The notes under the pieces are model-generated. The model saw only the letters and a list, made by a program, of their open reading frames with translations, was not told the DNA's origin and did no database searches. Shown here in pieces: positions 1 to 11,794 of a stretch of 64,000 nt of DNA. Position 1 is the stretch's first letter. Each line of letters starts with the position of its first letter. The DNA is taken from the NCBI GenBank assembly GCA_036971475.1, contig JBAIZL010000002.1, positions 16,447,067-16,511,066 on the forward strand, written 5' to 3'. The position numbers and the translations under genes are program-made. This stretch comes from Prosapia bicincta (lineage: Eukaryota; Arthropoda; Insecta; Hemiptera; Cercopidae).

Positions 1-446
1 CAAAATATAGTGAGGGAATCCTCGCCACCGTGTCCCCTTGTTACTTTTTCTATGCGTGTAATTGGAAGTTAAATTTCATAGTATTCTTACTTTAGCTTAC
101 ACAATGATAATAATTTTAAAGTGTTGGGGTATTTTAGTGTTCTACAGCAGGCAACTTAACATCAGGTAATATCAAGTCAGATAATATGCTTATTATTTTG
201 ATAATTCATTTTGAACACATGTTCTGTGAATGGCATGAAGGTCATTGCCTGACAAGCGCCAATGACAGGTTACCCACTGCAGTTCATACAACCATTAGTA
301 TATTCGTAATTTGTGCGTGAATGTGAGCTCAGCTGTTTACATTGTTGGCTGGTTCACTAAATAATCATCTAGTACATTGCTGTAGACCTGTTATTGTAGT
401 TGGTTCTTGGCTGTTGTGGTTAACATATCATATGTTTTATCAACTA
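1..446. other. No gene seen
   Basis: AT-rich sequence with no convincing ORF, RNA gene or repeat. It ends at the TA dinucleotide (445-446) that borders the next element. Confidence 0.5.
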
Positions 447-1416
447 CAGTAGAGTCTCGATAATTCGAGGTAGATGGGACCGAGGCCGCCTCGGATTAAC
501 AAAAACTCGGATTACACGGAAATAGGTTCCTTTACATTAGCAAAAATAGAATGAACCCTATAATTAAGAATGCACAATATACGTTTATAGAACTGTATTG
601 ATTACATTACTTACATAAATTAATGTCTCTTTAGAGTACGTTGTTCCGAATACATCACGGTTGCTACATTTTATGGAAAAGCTATAGTGTCTTCTGCGTC
701 TGCTTATCAGAGAGTTTTCGTGCTAAGGTGTCGCGTAGACGTCTTAGCAGAATCACATCTGTTGGCGTGGTGTCTGTTATTCAATATAGCGCAGTGCAGT
801 TTCCAAAACGGCCGTTCCTTCACCGTGACATATTTTCTCTTCTTGTACTGTCTCGGTCGAACCTTTATCTTTATTCTCGGCATAGTGATAGTTTTTGTGT
901 ACCATTTCAATAGTCGTAATATGTGTTATTGTTACTTACTTAGATACGTCCTTACCATCGACATTTTCACTTGGGATTTCTTGATAAGAAATGTCAAATC
1001 TGTTTCTTCTTGTGGTTCAATGACACAGCCAACAGTTTAATTATGACTCAGGACTTTATTCCATGACTTACTTAATATTTCTCCTTTTATTTCCTTCCAT
1101 GATTCAGCCATACAGTACACAACTGTCTTACAATGCTTTCTTAACTTTCAGTCGCTTCTAATAGAGATTGTAAAAGGTAACGTCTGTATTTTTTCCATAT
1201 ATTCTAGAACACACTGATCCTTCGGGTGGATAAGGATTGTGGGTAGAAATAAAGCACGGTTATCATCAGACCACAGTCGATCTTCATTGGGATGCGACGG
1301 TGCATTGTATAAACATTAAATAATTTGAATTTTCTTTCAAGTGGACAAAATAGTCAGAAATAGGATCGAATTTAATGGAACCTCAAATAATCGGGACTCG
1401 AATTTTCGAGACTGTG
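447..1416. mobile_element. pogo/Tigger-like MITE, degraded
   Basis: The left end reads CAGTAGAGTCTCGATAATTC directly after TA (445-446). The right end (about 1391-1416) carries the inverted counterpart, CGGGACTCGAATTTTCGAGA, followed by a decayed terminus. CAG...CTG ends flanked by TA are typical of the pogo/Tigger branch of Tc1/mariner, and the same ends recur intact at 19874-22058. The interior (two overlapping plus-strand ORFs at 641-1040) shows no recognisable transposase, so I read it as non-autonomous. The exact right end is uncertain because the last bases have diverged. Confidence 0.65.
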
Positions 1417-1937
1417 TTTACTTTGTCTAGTTTATATTTAGTTTTTAAAACCAGTACAAAAACGTAGTTTTTGAATTTTCAGAACAAATATAACTAGAAA
1501 ATATTAACTTTACTTAGAAAACGTAACAATACTTAAAATTCTTTTATATAGGCTAGTGACAGATCAACGACAATTTTCCTTTTTTAAACACTCAACGTTT
1601 CAAATTTTTTTCCGAAATTTATTTTTCAAGAGCTCAGTTTAATTTAAACAATTATACAACATAACTTACGATTTATAAAATACATAACATTATAAAAACA
1701 TAATAAAAATCAACAATTATAAAACTCTTAATAAATATCCATTTACAGGTCAAAACTTTTTCTATCACAATAAAACTGACAAATCACAGATACATACACT
1801 AACACATCTACTATTAATAATAGAGTCAACATTTAAAATTTTAAAAAACACACACTCATTCTAATACAGTATATACATTACCTCGAGTGAACAATGCATT
1901 TCTTCGTTGTTTTTTTATATACCACATTTACGCTTTA
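1417..1937. other. No gene seen
   Basis: Very AT-rich spacer between the pogo-like MITE and the mariner copy. No motif recognised. Confidence 0.5.
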
Positions 1938-3272
1938 TACGAGGGCTGTTTTTATCAACTTCCGATGTGGTATAAAAATAAAACTAGTGAGAGTAATTAA
2001 ATAAATTTATTGTCAAGAGTTAGGTACATTATTAGTTACTTTTCAACATAATCGCCTTTTAAATTGAGGCATTTTTCATACCTGTGTACCAGCTTCTTAA
2101 TACCTCTTTCATAGAAGTTTGCCGCCAGTGATTTGAGATGGGTTTTCACGGCGACTTGCAGCGCGTCGTCAGTTCGGAAGCTCTGCCCTCCTAGCATCAT
2201 CTTCAGTTCCGGGAAAAGGTGATAGTCGCTCGGCGCTAAATCAGGGCTATACGCCGGATGGTCAAAAACGTCCCATTTAAATCTGTCAAGAAGACGTTTG
2301 GTTAAAGCAGCACTGTGAGGATGGGCGTTGTCATGAATGAGCACAACTCCTGATGTGAGCATTCCTCTCCTTTTGTTCTGGATAGCTCTCAGCAAATGTT
2401 GTAACGTACCACAGTATCCTTCCGCATTGATTGTGGTCCCTGGCTCTAAAAACTCCACAAGGAAAACACCTTTTTGATCCCAAAACACGGTGGCCATAAT
2501 CTTTCTGTTGTTGAACGTTTTTTTGAATTTTTTGGGTTTGTTTGGAGAGTTTGAATGCATCCATTGTTGGGACTGCTGTTTCGTTTCTGGGGTGTCGTAC
2601 AGAACCCATGTCTCATCTCCTGTCACGATTTTGTTCAAAAAATCATCGCCATCAGCTTCGTAACGATTCAGAAAAGACCTTTCTGACGCCATTCGCCGAG
2701 CTTTGTGGTCATCAGTCAACATCTTCGGCACCCATCGAGCACAAAGTTTTTTGTAGCCTAACTTATCAGTTACGATAGTGTATAGGGCTGACCTTGAAAT
2801 ATCAGGAAACTGATTGGATAGCTCCGTAATCGTAAACCTCCGATTGCTTCTTACACTTTGGTCAACTCGTTCAACGAGGTCTTCGTTTGCGATCAACTTT
2901 CGTCCTTGGTCCCCTTATTATGAATGTCAACTCGTCCATCTTTAAATTTCCTACACCAATCACGCACTGCACTGTCACTCATAAAGCTTTCACCGTATAC
3001 TCGTTTCATTCTAAGGTGAATTTCTGCTGCCGATAACCCTTCAGCTCGCAAGAAACGAATGACACTTCGCAACTCACACTTGGTGGGAGATTCTATCAAG
3101 GTAGAGATGTTAATGCGTCACTGGATAAAGTGGTAATGGCGTCGGACGCCCGAAAATGAGTGAGGTTGTAGGGGGAGAGGTGCGCAGTCGATTGCCGCGC
3201 ATTACTGGCCGATGCCGCTCGCCCTGCCATCTAACGGTACAGTCGGAAGTTGAAAAAAATCAAACCCTCGTA
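1938..3272 (-). mobile_element. mariner (Tc1/mariner) transposon copy
   Basis: A 1.33-kb element, the normal mariner size. Ends are inverted: TATACGAGGGCTGTTTTTAT on the left, and the reverse complement of the right end begins TATACGAGGGTTTGATTTTT; both then run into CAACTTCCGA. The TATA at each edge makes the exact boundary ambiguous by two bases, but a TA target duplication fits. It contains a transposase pseudogene on the minus strand. Confidence 0.9.
2036..3099 (-). pseudogene. mariner transposase, one frameshift
   Basis: Two overlapping minus-strand reading frames make one mariner transposase. The first (3099-2893, 68 residues) is the N-terminal helix-turn-helix part. The second (2896-2036, about 286 residues) holds the catalytic domain with TGDETW, HDNAHPH and YSPDLAPSDYHLF; 34 residues separate the second and third aspartates, giving the family's D,D34D triad. 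The frames meet near 2893-2925, where the linker normally before 'IANEDLV' is out of register, so a single-base indel is enough to explain the break. Total length (about 350) matches intact family members. The C-terminus is intact with a stop at 2036. It would cut and join DNA at its terminal repeats if intact; as read it is inactive. The second frame has no ATG at its start, supporting decay over programmed frameshifting. Confidence 0.92.
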
Positions 3273-3496
3273 TAATGCATTACTATACAGTATAAGCATT
3301 AATAATGAAGCTTAATATGAGAGGGGACTATTTATGCATTTGGAGCGACTTCTACGCGATGCATGAATATATGTACCTCGCCTCTTTGTTATTCAATTAA
3401 ATGTGATACACTTTTATGGTTGTTTCCTTACTTAGGGAATTATCTTATTGATATTAGGGACAATCACGGCAAAAATGCAGTCACAATCACAGTTGA

Positions 3497-5446
3497 AGAT
3501 GCGGCGGGAGAAGAGCGAGAGTCTTAGAACGCAGACTGGCTAGTAGCGGCCGAGCCAGAGCGGAACTTATAGTGAGCAACCTATAAACGTTTAGGTAACG
3601 TTGGGCTTAGAGTCAGGGAGCACAGTCTGAAGAAGTAGCGAGAAGAGAGCGAGAGACGTAGTACGCAGTCTGGCTATTAGCTGCCGAGCCAGAGCGCAAC
3701 TTATAGTGAGCAACCTATAAACGTTTAGGTAACGTTGGGCTTAGAGTCAGGGAGCACAGTCTGAAGACGCAACGAGAAGAGAGCGAGAGACATAGTATGC
3801 AGTCTGGCTATTAGCTGCCGAGCCAGAGCGCAACTTATAGTGAGCAACCTATAAACGTTTAGGTAACGTTGGGCTTAGAGTCAGGGAGCACAGTCTGAAG
3901 ACGCAACGAGAAGAGAGCGAGAGACATAGTACGCAGTCTGGCTATTAGCTGCCGAGCCAGAGCGCAACTTATAGTGAGCAACCTATAAACGTTTAGGTAA
4001 CGTTGGGCTTAGAGTCAGGGAGCACAGTCTGAAGACGCAACGAGAAGAGAGCGAGAGACATAGTATGCAGTCTGGCTATTAGCTGCCGAGCCAGAGCGGA
4101 ACTTATAGTGAGCAACCTATAAACGTTTAGGTAACGTTGGGCTTAGAGTCAGGGAGCACAGTCTGAAGAAGTAGCGAGAAGAGAGCGAGAGACGTAGTAC
4201 GCAGTCTGACTATTAGCTGCCGAGCCAGAGCGCAACTTATAGTGAGCAACCTATAAACGTTTAGGTAACGTTGGGCTTAGAGTCAGGGAGCACAGTCTGA
4301 AGACGCAACGAGAAGAGAGCGAGAGACATAGTATGCAGTCTGGCTATTAGCTGCCGAGCCAGAGCGCAACTTATAGTGAGCAACCTAAAAACGTTTAGGT
4401 AACGTTGGGCTTAGAGTCAGGGAGCACAGTCTGAAGACGCAACGAGATGAGAGCGAGAGACATAGTACGCAGTCTGGCTATTAGCTGCCGAGCCAGAGCG
4501 CAACTTATAGTGAGCAACCTATAAACGTTTAGGTAACGTTGGGCTTAGATTCAGGGAGCACAGTCTGAAGACGCAACGAGAAGAGAGCGAGAGACATAGT
4601 ATGCAGTCTGGCTATTAGCTGCCGAGCCAGAGCGCAACTTATAGTGAGCAACCTATAAACGTTTAGGTAACGTTGGGCTTAGAGTCAGGGAGCACAGTCT
4701 GAAGACGCAACGAGATGAGAGCGAGAGACATAGTATGCAGTCTGGCTATTAGCTGCCGAGCCAGAGCGCAACTTATAGTGAGCAACCTATAAACGTTTAG
4801 GTAACGTTGGGCTTAGAGTCAGGGAGCACAGTCTGAAGACGCAACGAGAAGAGAGCGAGAGACATAGTATGCAGTTTGGCTATTAGCTGCCGAGCCAGAG
4901 CGCAACTTATAGTGAGCAACCTATAAACGTTTAGGTAACGTTGGGCTTAGAGTCAGGGAGCACAGTCTGAAGATGCAACTAGATGAGAGCGAGAGACACA
5001 GTACGCAGTCTGGCTATTAGCTGCCGAGCCAGAGCGCAACTTATAGTGAGCAACCTATAAACGTTTAGGTAACGTTGGGCTTAGAGTCAGGGAGCACAGT
5101 CTGAAGACGCAACGAGATGAGAGCGAGAGACATAGTATGCAGTCTGGCTATTAGCTGCCGAGCCAGAGCGCAACTTATAGTGAGCAACCTATAAACGTTT
5201 AGGTAACGTTGGGCTTAGAGTCAGGGAGCACAGTCTGAAGACGCAACGAGAAGAGAGCGAGAGACATAGTATGCAGTCTGGCTATTAGCTGCCGAGCCAG
5301 AGCGCAACTTATAGTGAGCAACCTATAAACGTTTAGGTAACGTTGGGCTTAGAGTCAGGGAGCACAGTCTGAAGACGCAACGAGAAGAGAGCGAGAGACA
5401 TAGTATGCAGTCTGGCTATTAGCGGCCGAGCCAGAGCGGAACTTAT
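3497..5446. repeat. 134-bp tandem satellite, about 14.5 copies
   Basis: The motif CAGTCTGGCTATTAGCTGCC recurs at 3666, 3800, 3934 and on to 5408 at a constant 134-bp step; the first, more diverged copy is at 3532. Each unit also carries ACCTATAAACGTTTAGGTAA and GAAGAGAGCGAGAGACATAG. Copies differ by a few substitutions, with variant classes (GAAGTAGCGAG versus GACGCAACGAG) interspersed. No ORF runs through it. Confidence 0.95.
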
Positions 5447-5448
5447 TT

Positions 5449-5512
5449 ACAATTAACAATAATAACTTTATAAAGTCAGTGCAACCGAAAAATAATGTAC
5501 GACGTTAAAATA

Positions 5513-5560
<48 letters not shown>

Positions 5561-5667
5561 AGAGAAAGAGAGAGAGAGAGAGGGAGAGAGAGAGAGAGTG
5601 ATATTTAACGTTGTCCATTATTTTTCCGTTGCACGGACTTTATTAAGTTATTATTGTTAATTGTAAA
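5449..5667. repeat. Inverted repeat around (TA)n(GA)n
   Basis: Left arm 5449-5515 (TTTACAATTAACAATAATAA onward) is the reverse complement of 5597-5667, with a handful of mismatches. Between them lie (TA)n and then an AGAGAG tract. A third copy of the left arm recurs at 5774-5848, again running straight into (TA)n. I do not recognise the parent element. Confidence 0.8.
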
Positions 5668-5840
5668 CATTTGTTCCACAACTAAGTGCAATTAACTTTT
5701 ACCTTGTGGGATGAGGTACCTTTAGGTCACTTGATCATTGTTGAATCAGTATACACTTACTGGTGAAAAATTGTTTACAATTAACAATAATAACTTTATA
5801 AAGTCAGTGCAACCGAAAAATAATGTACGATGTTAAAATA

Positions 5841-5876
<36 letters not shown>

Positions 5877-5881
<5 letters not shown>

Positions 5882-6080
5882 AACAAAAGTCTAAATACAA
5901 ATACAAGAATTATAATTGAATTTACAATTCAAAGCTTTTCGTTGGCTAACAGTACCAACATCATCAGGAATATTAAACAATTCAAATCATCAGAATGTTG
6001 GTACTGTTAGCCAACGAAAAGCTTTGAATTGTAAATTCAATTATAATTCTTGTATTTGTATTTAGACTTTTGTTCTTTAT
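5877..6080. repeat. Near-perfect palindrome between (TA)n tracts
   Basis: Arms of about 85 bp (5877-5961 and 5995-6080) match as inverted repeats around a 33-nt loop. (TA)n lies on the left (5843-5877) and a long (AT)n on the right (about 6105-6216). The left arm with the loop holds a complete hammerhead-like motif on the minus strand (5971-5927); the right arm begins inside the motif and lacks its CUGAUGA box. Confidence 0.88.
5927..5971 (-). ncRNA. Hammerhead-ribozyme-like motif, core intact
   Basis: Read on the minus strand: ATTC (stem I), CTGATGA, stem II GTTGG...CCAAC with loop TACTGTTAG, GAAA, a minimal stem III from the AAGCTT palindrome, T at the cleavage position, then GAAT closing stem I. 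All invariant core positions (CUGANGA, GAA, A15.1-U16.1 pair) are present. Short stem III type I hammerheads are the form known from Penelope-like retroelements. Activity is inferred, not shown. Confidence 0.72.
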
Positions 6081-6102
6081 TAATACACAAGAAAACATAC
6101 TG

Positions 6103-6216
<114 letters not shown>

Positions 6217-6574
6217 TTCATTTGAGAAACGTAATTAATATTGTTTTTAATAAAAGCTGATTAATACAGTTCATAAAAGAATGTAGGTTTAATAAAACGT
6301 TTATTAGATGTGAAATTTACTGTATTATAAATTTTGTTTAATCAACTTAATTAAAATTCGTTATTAAAAACTGTCAGACGCATCTAAGAAAGTTTTAATT
6401 TAACAAATTGGATTTTAAATATATAACTCATTAACAATCTATTGAATAATTCATAGAAAAAATTGTCAAATATAAATTAATATATCTATTAACTGATAAA
6501 CAATATTTAATAATATTTCAACCTAACAAGTAATATTTGAAGGGTTTTTGTTGTTCAAAGATTACCAAGTAATA

Positions 6575-6604
<30 letters not shown>

Positions 6605-6607
<3 letters not shown>

Positions 6608-6790
6608 AAAGTCAATTTCTACTTAGGTCATCAAAGAAAAATTTTATCCGTTATTTTTTATTAAATAATTACAATAAATATATTAATGTAACATAACCTA
6701 TGCGTTAAAACAGCTGTTATACTACGTAACCTATAACATAAAATCAGCTATTTATGAAATCATATTTTATGACTTATTTATTCTGAAGTA
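6605..6790 (+). mobile_element. Family M MITE, left-end fragment
   Basis: Begins with the family terminus TTAAAGTCAATTTCTACTTA and includes the family hallmark (CATAACCTATGCG...AACAGCTGTT...CATAAAATCAGCT). See the full copy at 13945-14400 for the family description. Confidence 0.75.
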
Positions 6791-7360
6791 TGAATCGCTC
6801 GTGGTTGAATGAAGCGTGACGGATGACATGCAAAATTTACAACCATATCCAGCAAAAAGTAGTGTTCCCATAAAAAAATTATAAAATGTAATTTTTAAAA
6901 ATAAGATAACTTAGCCGAAGATAACCCTTTTGGTTCTCCCCAAAATATAATATAACTTTAGATGTCTTCCGAATATGTGAACATAAAAGTGTCTAAACAC
7001 GTGAGGGCAGACAAATGAATGCAATTACAAACGCACAACTCCTTGCGGCTACTTTCCCACCCTTCTGCCTGCAATTTGTAACTTTGTTACGGCTAAATTG
7101 TGCTGTTTAAACGCGAACTCTTCAAAATATGAAGTTTATTCCACAAATAGTCCCAATAGAAAAGTAGCTGCAATGAAGGAGAAACATTTTTGTTTCTCAG
7201 GTTTCATCACTTTTTATGAATTAAAAAAAAAATTTCCCTAAAGAAAGCAGCCTAGAGTTGAGCATTAGTTTTCTACACAAAACATTGTTTCAAAAACGTT
7301 CTCGGATAATAAAAGCGATACTTAAAGAGATGGATATATATTACTATGTAAAATTTGTCA
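6791..7360. other. No gene seen
   Basis: Low-complexity to unique AT-rich sequence; no ORF or repeat I can name. Confidence 0.45.
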
Positions 7361-7533
7361 TTAGTATCACTAACTTTTTGTTCAATGAGGACGGTCGTTG
7401 CAGGAGATGTGTCCTTTGTAAACTTGAACCAGAACTTCAATGGTTCCAATCAGACACTTACTGTGTGAGATAACAACGGGACACATCTCTCGAAGCAGCC
7501 GTCTTCATTGAATAAAAAGTAAGCGTCACATAC
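7361..7533. repeat. Imperfect foldback, ~50-bp arms
   Basis: Left arm (CTTTTTGTTCAATGAGGACG... AGATGTGTCC, 7372-7415) pairs with the right arm (GGGACACATCTCTCGAAGCA... CATTGAATAAAAAG, 7478-7520), loop about 60 nt, and the loop has its own TTGAACC/GGTTCCAA hairpin. A short ORF across it (7258-7473) has Cys-rich residues recalling a piggyBac C-terminal zinc finger, but the symmetry explains the sequence better. Confidence 0.6.
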
Positions 7534-7781
7534 CAAAATATAGCAAAGTGTTAACTAGTGACTGAAGTGACTATTGATTCGGTTAATAATAGTTTTCAAT
7601 TACCAGTAGTACTGAGCAGACATTTTTAAATCTACGAATTTTAACAAGTTCTATTTAAAAAGTAAAACTATCACAAATTCATTGTATGTTCAATATTTTT
7701 AAAAAAAAGCATTATCACAAAAACATTTCTACATATGTATGTTTTATTTAATAAATTTACATTAAAATTGTTGTCAATATG

Positions 7782-7922
<141 letters not shown>

Positions 7923-8020
7923 CACTCTCTCTCACATTCACACACACTCCCTATCTCACACATTCTCTGTCTAATACACACCTTATTTCTTTCTCGCACA
8001 CTCACCTCTTCTCTCTCTCA

Positions 8021-8704
8021 CAAGCAAAATGATAAAACTTGGTGGCGATGCCTTTTTTAAAAAAGACAAAAAAAATTTTACAATATCGAAGTAAGTCATG
8101 GTAATTCTTATTGATAACCACAGTTAACTCTGTAGAAATATTTTTTTGAAGGTACGGAATACCTGGGCGTTTAGAAGGTTTTATTAGTCCAGAATAGTTT
8201 TGAAAAGCGGTTGAAACTGTTGTGTCTGGTCGCTGGTAGCACTCGAGCTTGACGTTAGTGACTCAGGTGCGAGTTACGAGTTTGAGTTTAGATTTGTGTG
8301 TGTGTGGGCTAAATATGCTTGATAATAGATTTCAAAATGCGCATCTAAGTGTTTCTTAGGGCTTGGAGATAAGTGCCGAAGGGCTAGGACTGGCCATGTA
8401 AAGGAGATGTGAAGGGTGCTGAGAGGATCATCAAAGTAGCTACTTGAGCCTTCTTGATCCTCTCCCCTAGGTTAAGGGCTAAGAAACCAGGGCATTGAAT
8501 ACATTACGAAACTTTAGATAGTATTAGGAAAATATATTTAATCACTATAAATTTATTTTATAGTTAATTATCATTTCAACAGGACACTAAAGTTACATTT
8601 TTTGAGCGCTTAATTGTCGAGTTTACGGGTTCAAGAAAACTGCTCTCGCACTTAAATAAAAGCATAAAAGGACTCTGACTTGCGCTTGCGCAAGGGGTAG
8701 AAGG
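8021..8704. other. No gene seen; one small hairpin
   Basis: Mostly unique sequence. GAGAGGATCATCAAAG (8420-8435) is loosely complementary to CTTCTTGATCCTCTC (8450-8464), forming a short foldback. Nothing coding is supported. Confidence 0.4.
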
Positions 8705-8795
8705 AATTGAACAAAGTATTTCAACTTGAGTGGATGAATAATATGTATTTTATTAACGGTTTAAAATTTGAATAAGATATATATATATATATATG

Positions 8796-8830
<35 letters not shown>

Positions 8831-8862
8831 AGAATGTGAACTAATAGTAGGAATTGAAAAAC
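8705..8862 (+). mobile_element. Family M MITE, right-end fragment
   Basis: Carries the right half of family M: TCAACTTGAGTGGATGAATA, ATTAACGGTTTAAAATTTGA, a (TA)n tract, and the terminus GTGAACTAATAGTAGGAATT. Confidence 0.7.
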
Positions 8863-9639
8863 AGTAGAAATTTAGAAGAATTTAAAACAGTAGAATTTAG
8901 TATAAAAAAACACACTACCAATCGTAATTTCCAATTTAATACTATTTATCAGCTAAAGTGTATTTGTTGCATTGCACTTTGGAAACAGACAAGGGATCCT
9001 CGCCATGTAGGGCTCTTACCAACTCTATATGCAACCAACTTTAGATGACCACCTCAAACTAAAATATAATGTCAATATTGTAATGTTTATTGTAAATAAA
9101 GAGGGCCTATTGTTATTTTAAATATAGTAGTAGCAAAAATATGTGAACTTTACACCTTTTAAGTTAGGCCAAACTAAAATCTTGTTTTGATTCGCTGGTT
9201 CCTGTATAATCCCGTATTAACTACAATAACTGGCGCGGATACTTTGAACTAACAACAATTAATCATAAAAAACAATCTATTTGCGCATCGCTTAAATTCG
9301 GGTATTACAATAACTGCTTAAAACGAAAAATTTGGAAATCTCTTCTCTTAAAAAAAAAAAAACAGAAGACCAACCCTTACCAGGTCGTGGAGAGGTGGAT
9401 ATATACTGACGACGTATAAGCCTCCTAAAGTTGCATACATTTTGGTTTGAAAATTTGACAAGGTTGCATTTGAATATTGGTGTATTTTTATGTACCTATA
9501 TTATATGGTTGTCACATTTGTGATGGGAAAAAGATGTTTTGAGATTTTTGCCCAGTATTTGATTTCGCGTCAGTATAATTTCCGTCAGATTAATAGCATC
9601 AGTATAAACGTTTTGCTAAGAGTTACATCAACGTACATT
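8863..9639. other. No gene seen
   Basis: AT-rich sequence; a 64-residue ORF at 8854-9048 shows no recognisable domain. Confidence 0.4.
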
Positions 9640-9790
9640 AAATGATAACATAAGATTTCATATATCAGCTGATTTTATGTTGTACGTTATGTTGTCAAAG
9701 AACAGTTTCAACACGTAGGTCATGTTACATTGTTTATTGAACATTATTAAGGAAAAATGTTATTATTAAATAGTTTTGATCAGTTAATAA
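9640..9790 (-). mobile_element. Family M MITE, internal fragment
   Basis: Contains AGCTGATTTTATGTTGTACG and the following AACAGTTTCAACACGTAGGT, matching the core of family M on the minus strand, with more divergence than other copies. Confidence 0.6.
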
Positions 9791-10158
9791 ATATATATCT
9801 ATTTAATTTTTAATAAATCTCAATACAAATCTTTCAATATAATGATAATAATACTAAGCTATGTATTTCAATACAGCTTTTGAAATGAAAACATACGTAC
9901 TTGCGTCTGATATCAAATGTTTAGGTAGTTTATCACACCGCAAAATTAAATGTTTCCTCAATTAATAATTTCTGTAGTCATGGCTATAAATGTTTTATAA
10001 CGTATTATGAGAGAAGAACGACCAAGTAAATTACTCTATATTTTCTTTCAATACTTGGAACGAAATGTCCGCCCAGAAATATTTAGAGATAATTTTTAAA
10101 CCTGACCCAAATACACATCCCCAAAAATTGGATGCGCTTTTTTATGTGAGACGAAATA

Positions 10159-10484
10159 TATAGTGCGGACCACGCAACCGTGCACTTGGCCTTAAGAGAT
10201 AGCACGAGTTTTCTCGTAAACTACCACTTTTGAAAACATGTTATACATTCAGAATGTTCCATACATTAACAGCTTCTGCCTCCGATATGTCTTCTAAGAT
10301 TGTTTGTTCTTTCATTCCGAAGCTAATTTATCATCGAATTAATCTAATATCGACCGTCTCATGCAAGTCAGTGTTGATACTTTTTATCATGTTTGTAGGA
10401 AAGTATTTATACTGACCCTCCACCTCCCGTCTCGCCTACTGCGATATCTCAAGGCCAAGTGCACGATTACGTGATCCGCACTAT
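10159..10484. mobile_element. MITE with 46-bp TIRs (TATAGTGCGGA)
   Basis: A 326-bp element with terminal inverted repeats of about 46 bp: left TATAGTGCGGACCACGCAAC... GGCCTTAAGAGATAGCA, right (reverse complement) TATAGTGCGGATCACGTAAT... GGCCTTGAGATATCGCA. The interior has no coding potential. The superfamily is unresolved because the flanking TATA makes the target duplication ambiguous. A second copy at 59768-60059 seeded a large satellite. Confidence 0.85.
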
Positions 10485-11156
10485 AGTTTGGACGCAGAAA
10501 CTTGATACCACGCAAAAGGCACCATTAGGGTAAGTCCTGAGCTATTTTAGTGGCAGTCGTGACAAGCTGTTGACGAGTTAGTGGCACCATCTTAGCATAG
10601 TCCCTTTAAGGTACAATTAAAGTCCCTCCCCTACCGACCTTTAGGGGAGGGCGTCAAGCCCGGGTGGCGTCGAGATTCTTGGGCTGCATTCGATTAATAC
10701 TTTGGCTGTTTTGGTTACAACACCAAGCACGTTGGGCTATTGAGGTTCAGAAGCAGAATAACGCTCCGTTATGCAAAGGATTTGCATGTAACCTGAATAC
10801 AGTCGCTCTACAGCAGACTGAAGAAGCCTTTGCCGGGTGACACTTGTTTTCCATTAGCTTAAAACAGTGACGTAAAGCAAGCCACTTGAAATGTTTTCAG
10901 TTGAATATATTTGTCGGCTAAGTTGACTTGCATTGAGCGGGAAAACTGATCGTTAAATGTATCTGGAGTAGGTGCTAAGCTAAAACCGCTACTTGATAAG
11001 CTAATCAGGGTGTTAATTTTATGCTTAGGCCTACTTAGGCAACAGACAATTATAAATTTTTGTAATCGATAAAATACAAGTGAACATTACATGGTAAAGG
11101 CGTAAATAAGTGAAATGAATAAACCTTAGTTATCAACAAGTAGTATTAAAAACACA
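10485..11156. other. No gene seen; GC-richer unique sequence
   Basis: Contains a stable hairpin CTCCCCTACCGACCTTTAGG/GGAG around 10625-10650 and the palindrome ATGCAAAGGATTTGCAT near 10772. No ORF is supported. Confidence 0.4.
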
Positions 11157-11223
11157 TTTTAAAGTCAATTCCTACTTAGGTCAACAGAGAAACGTTTTAT
11201 CCTAGTTACTGTTTATTGAATAA
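11157..11223 (+). mobile_element. Family M MITE, left end cut by Helitron
   Basis: TTAAAGTCAATTCCTACTTA through TTTATTGAATAA matches the left end of family M and stops exactly where the Helitron 3' terminus begins. Confidence 0.65.
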
Positions 11224-11344
11224 CTAGTGTCACCCGACGCTCTTTGCTGCGCCCAAAATCATAATTTTTTAAAGGAAAATGGAAAATTATTAATTAATTT
11301 TTTAACAAGGGAAGCAAATTAAACATCTAAATAATTATATTTCA

Positions 11345-11640
11345 TTTACTGCAATGCTAGAGGATAGAAAATGTTTTTCGTCATTTCATTAGGCGTATAA
11401 ACATACAAATATTTTGGTGTCCCAACACGTGAGCACACAACATATAATTGTGCGCGAGAAAAGCACGAATGTTCAAAATTTAATCTAGCAATATTAATCC
11501 AGAAATTATAGTCGTTTGAAATAGAATGGTAAATCGGATGAAATCATCGGTATTCGTGAAATTAAGACTAACTCTCCTTTAAACTTGCCACTTATGATTT
11601 CTGTCTCGATCAAATTGGGTATTCAAATTTCGCAAGGGTA
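11345..11640 (-). pseudogene. Helitron helicase C-terminal remnant
   Basis: On the minus strand one stretch (about 11625-11525) reads ISGKFKGELVLISRIPMI then SSDLPFYFKRL before stops; another (about 11475-11350) reads QLYVVCSRVGTPKYLYVYTP followed by about 14 residues and a stop. These match, in order, two blocks of the Pif1-like helicase at the C-terminus of Helitron Rep/helicase proteins, where 'CSRVG' and 'LYVY' are conserved. The intervening block with the usual 'NKAQGQS' is missing, and stops lie between the pieces. The parent protein would initiate rolling-circle transposition and unwind DNA; this is only a dead fragment. Confidence 0.8.
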
Positions 11641-11794
11641 TTTTTGGCGATCCTACTTTTAATGTCAACGAGTTTGGTGACAGTAATTGTTCATAGTAAT
11701 TTAGAAATTTTAAACAATTTAAAATATTTAATGTATTTTTATTTTTACTTTACGTTTATAATTTTAAAAATTAATTTTAGTATGGATATACATT

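Noticed and set aside
641..1040. Two overlapping plus-strand ORFs (90 and 117 codons)
   Set aside because: They lie inside a pogo-like MITE and show no transposase motif.
3497..5446. CRISPR-like or rDNA-spacer reading of the 134-bp array
   Set aside because: Units are contiguous with no distinct spacers, and no rRNA sequence is near.
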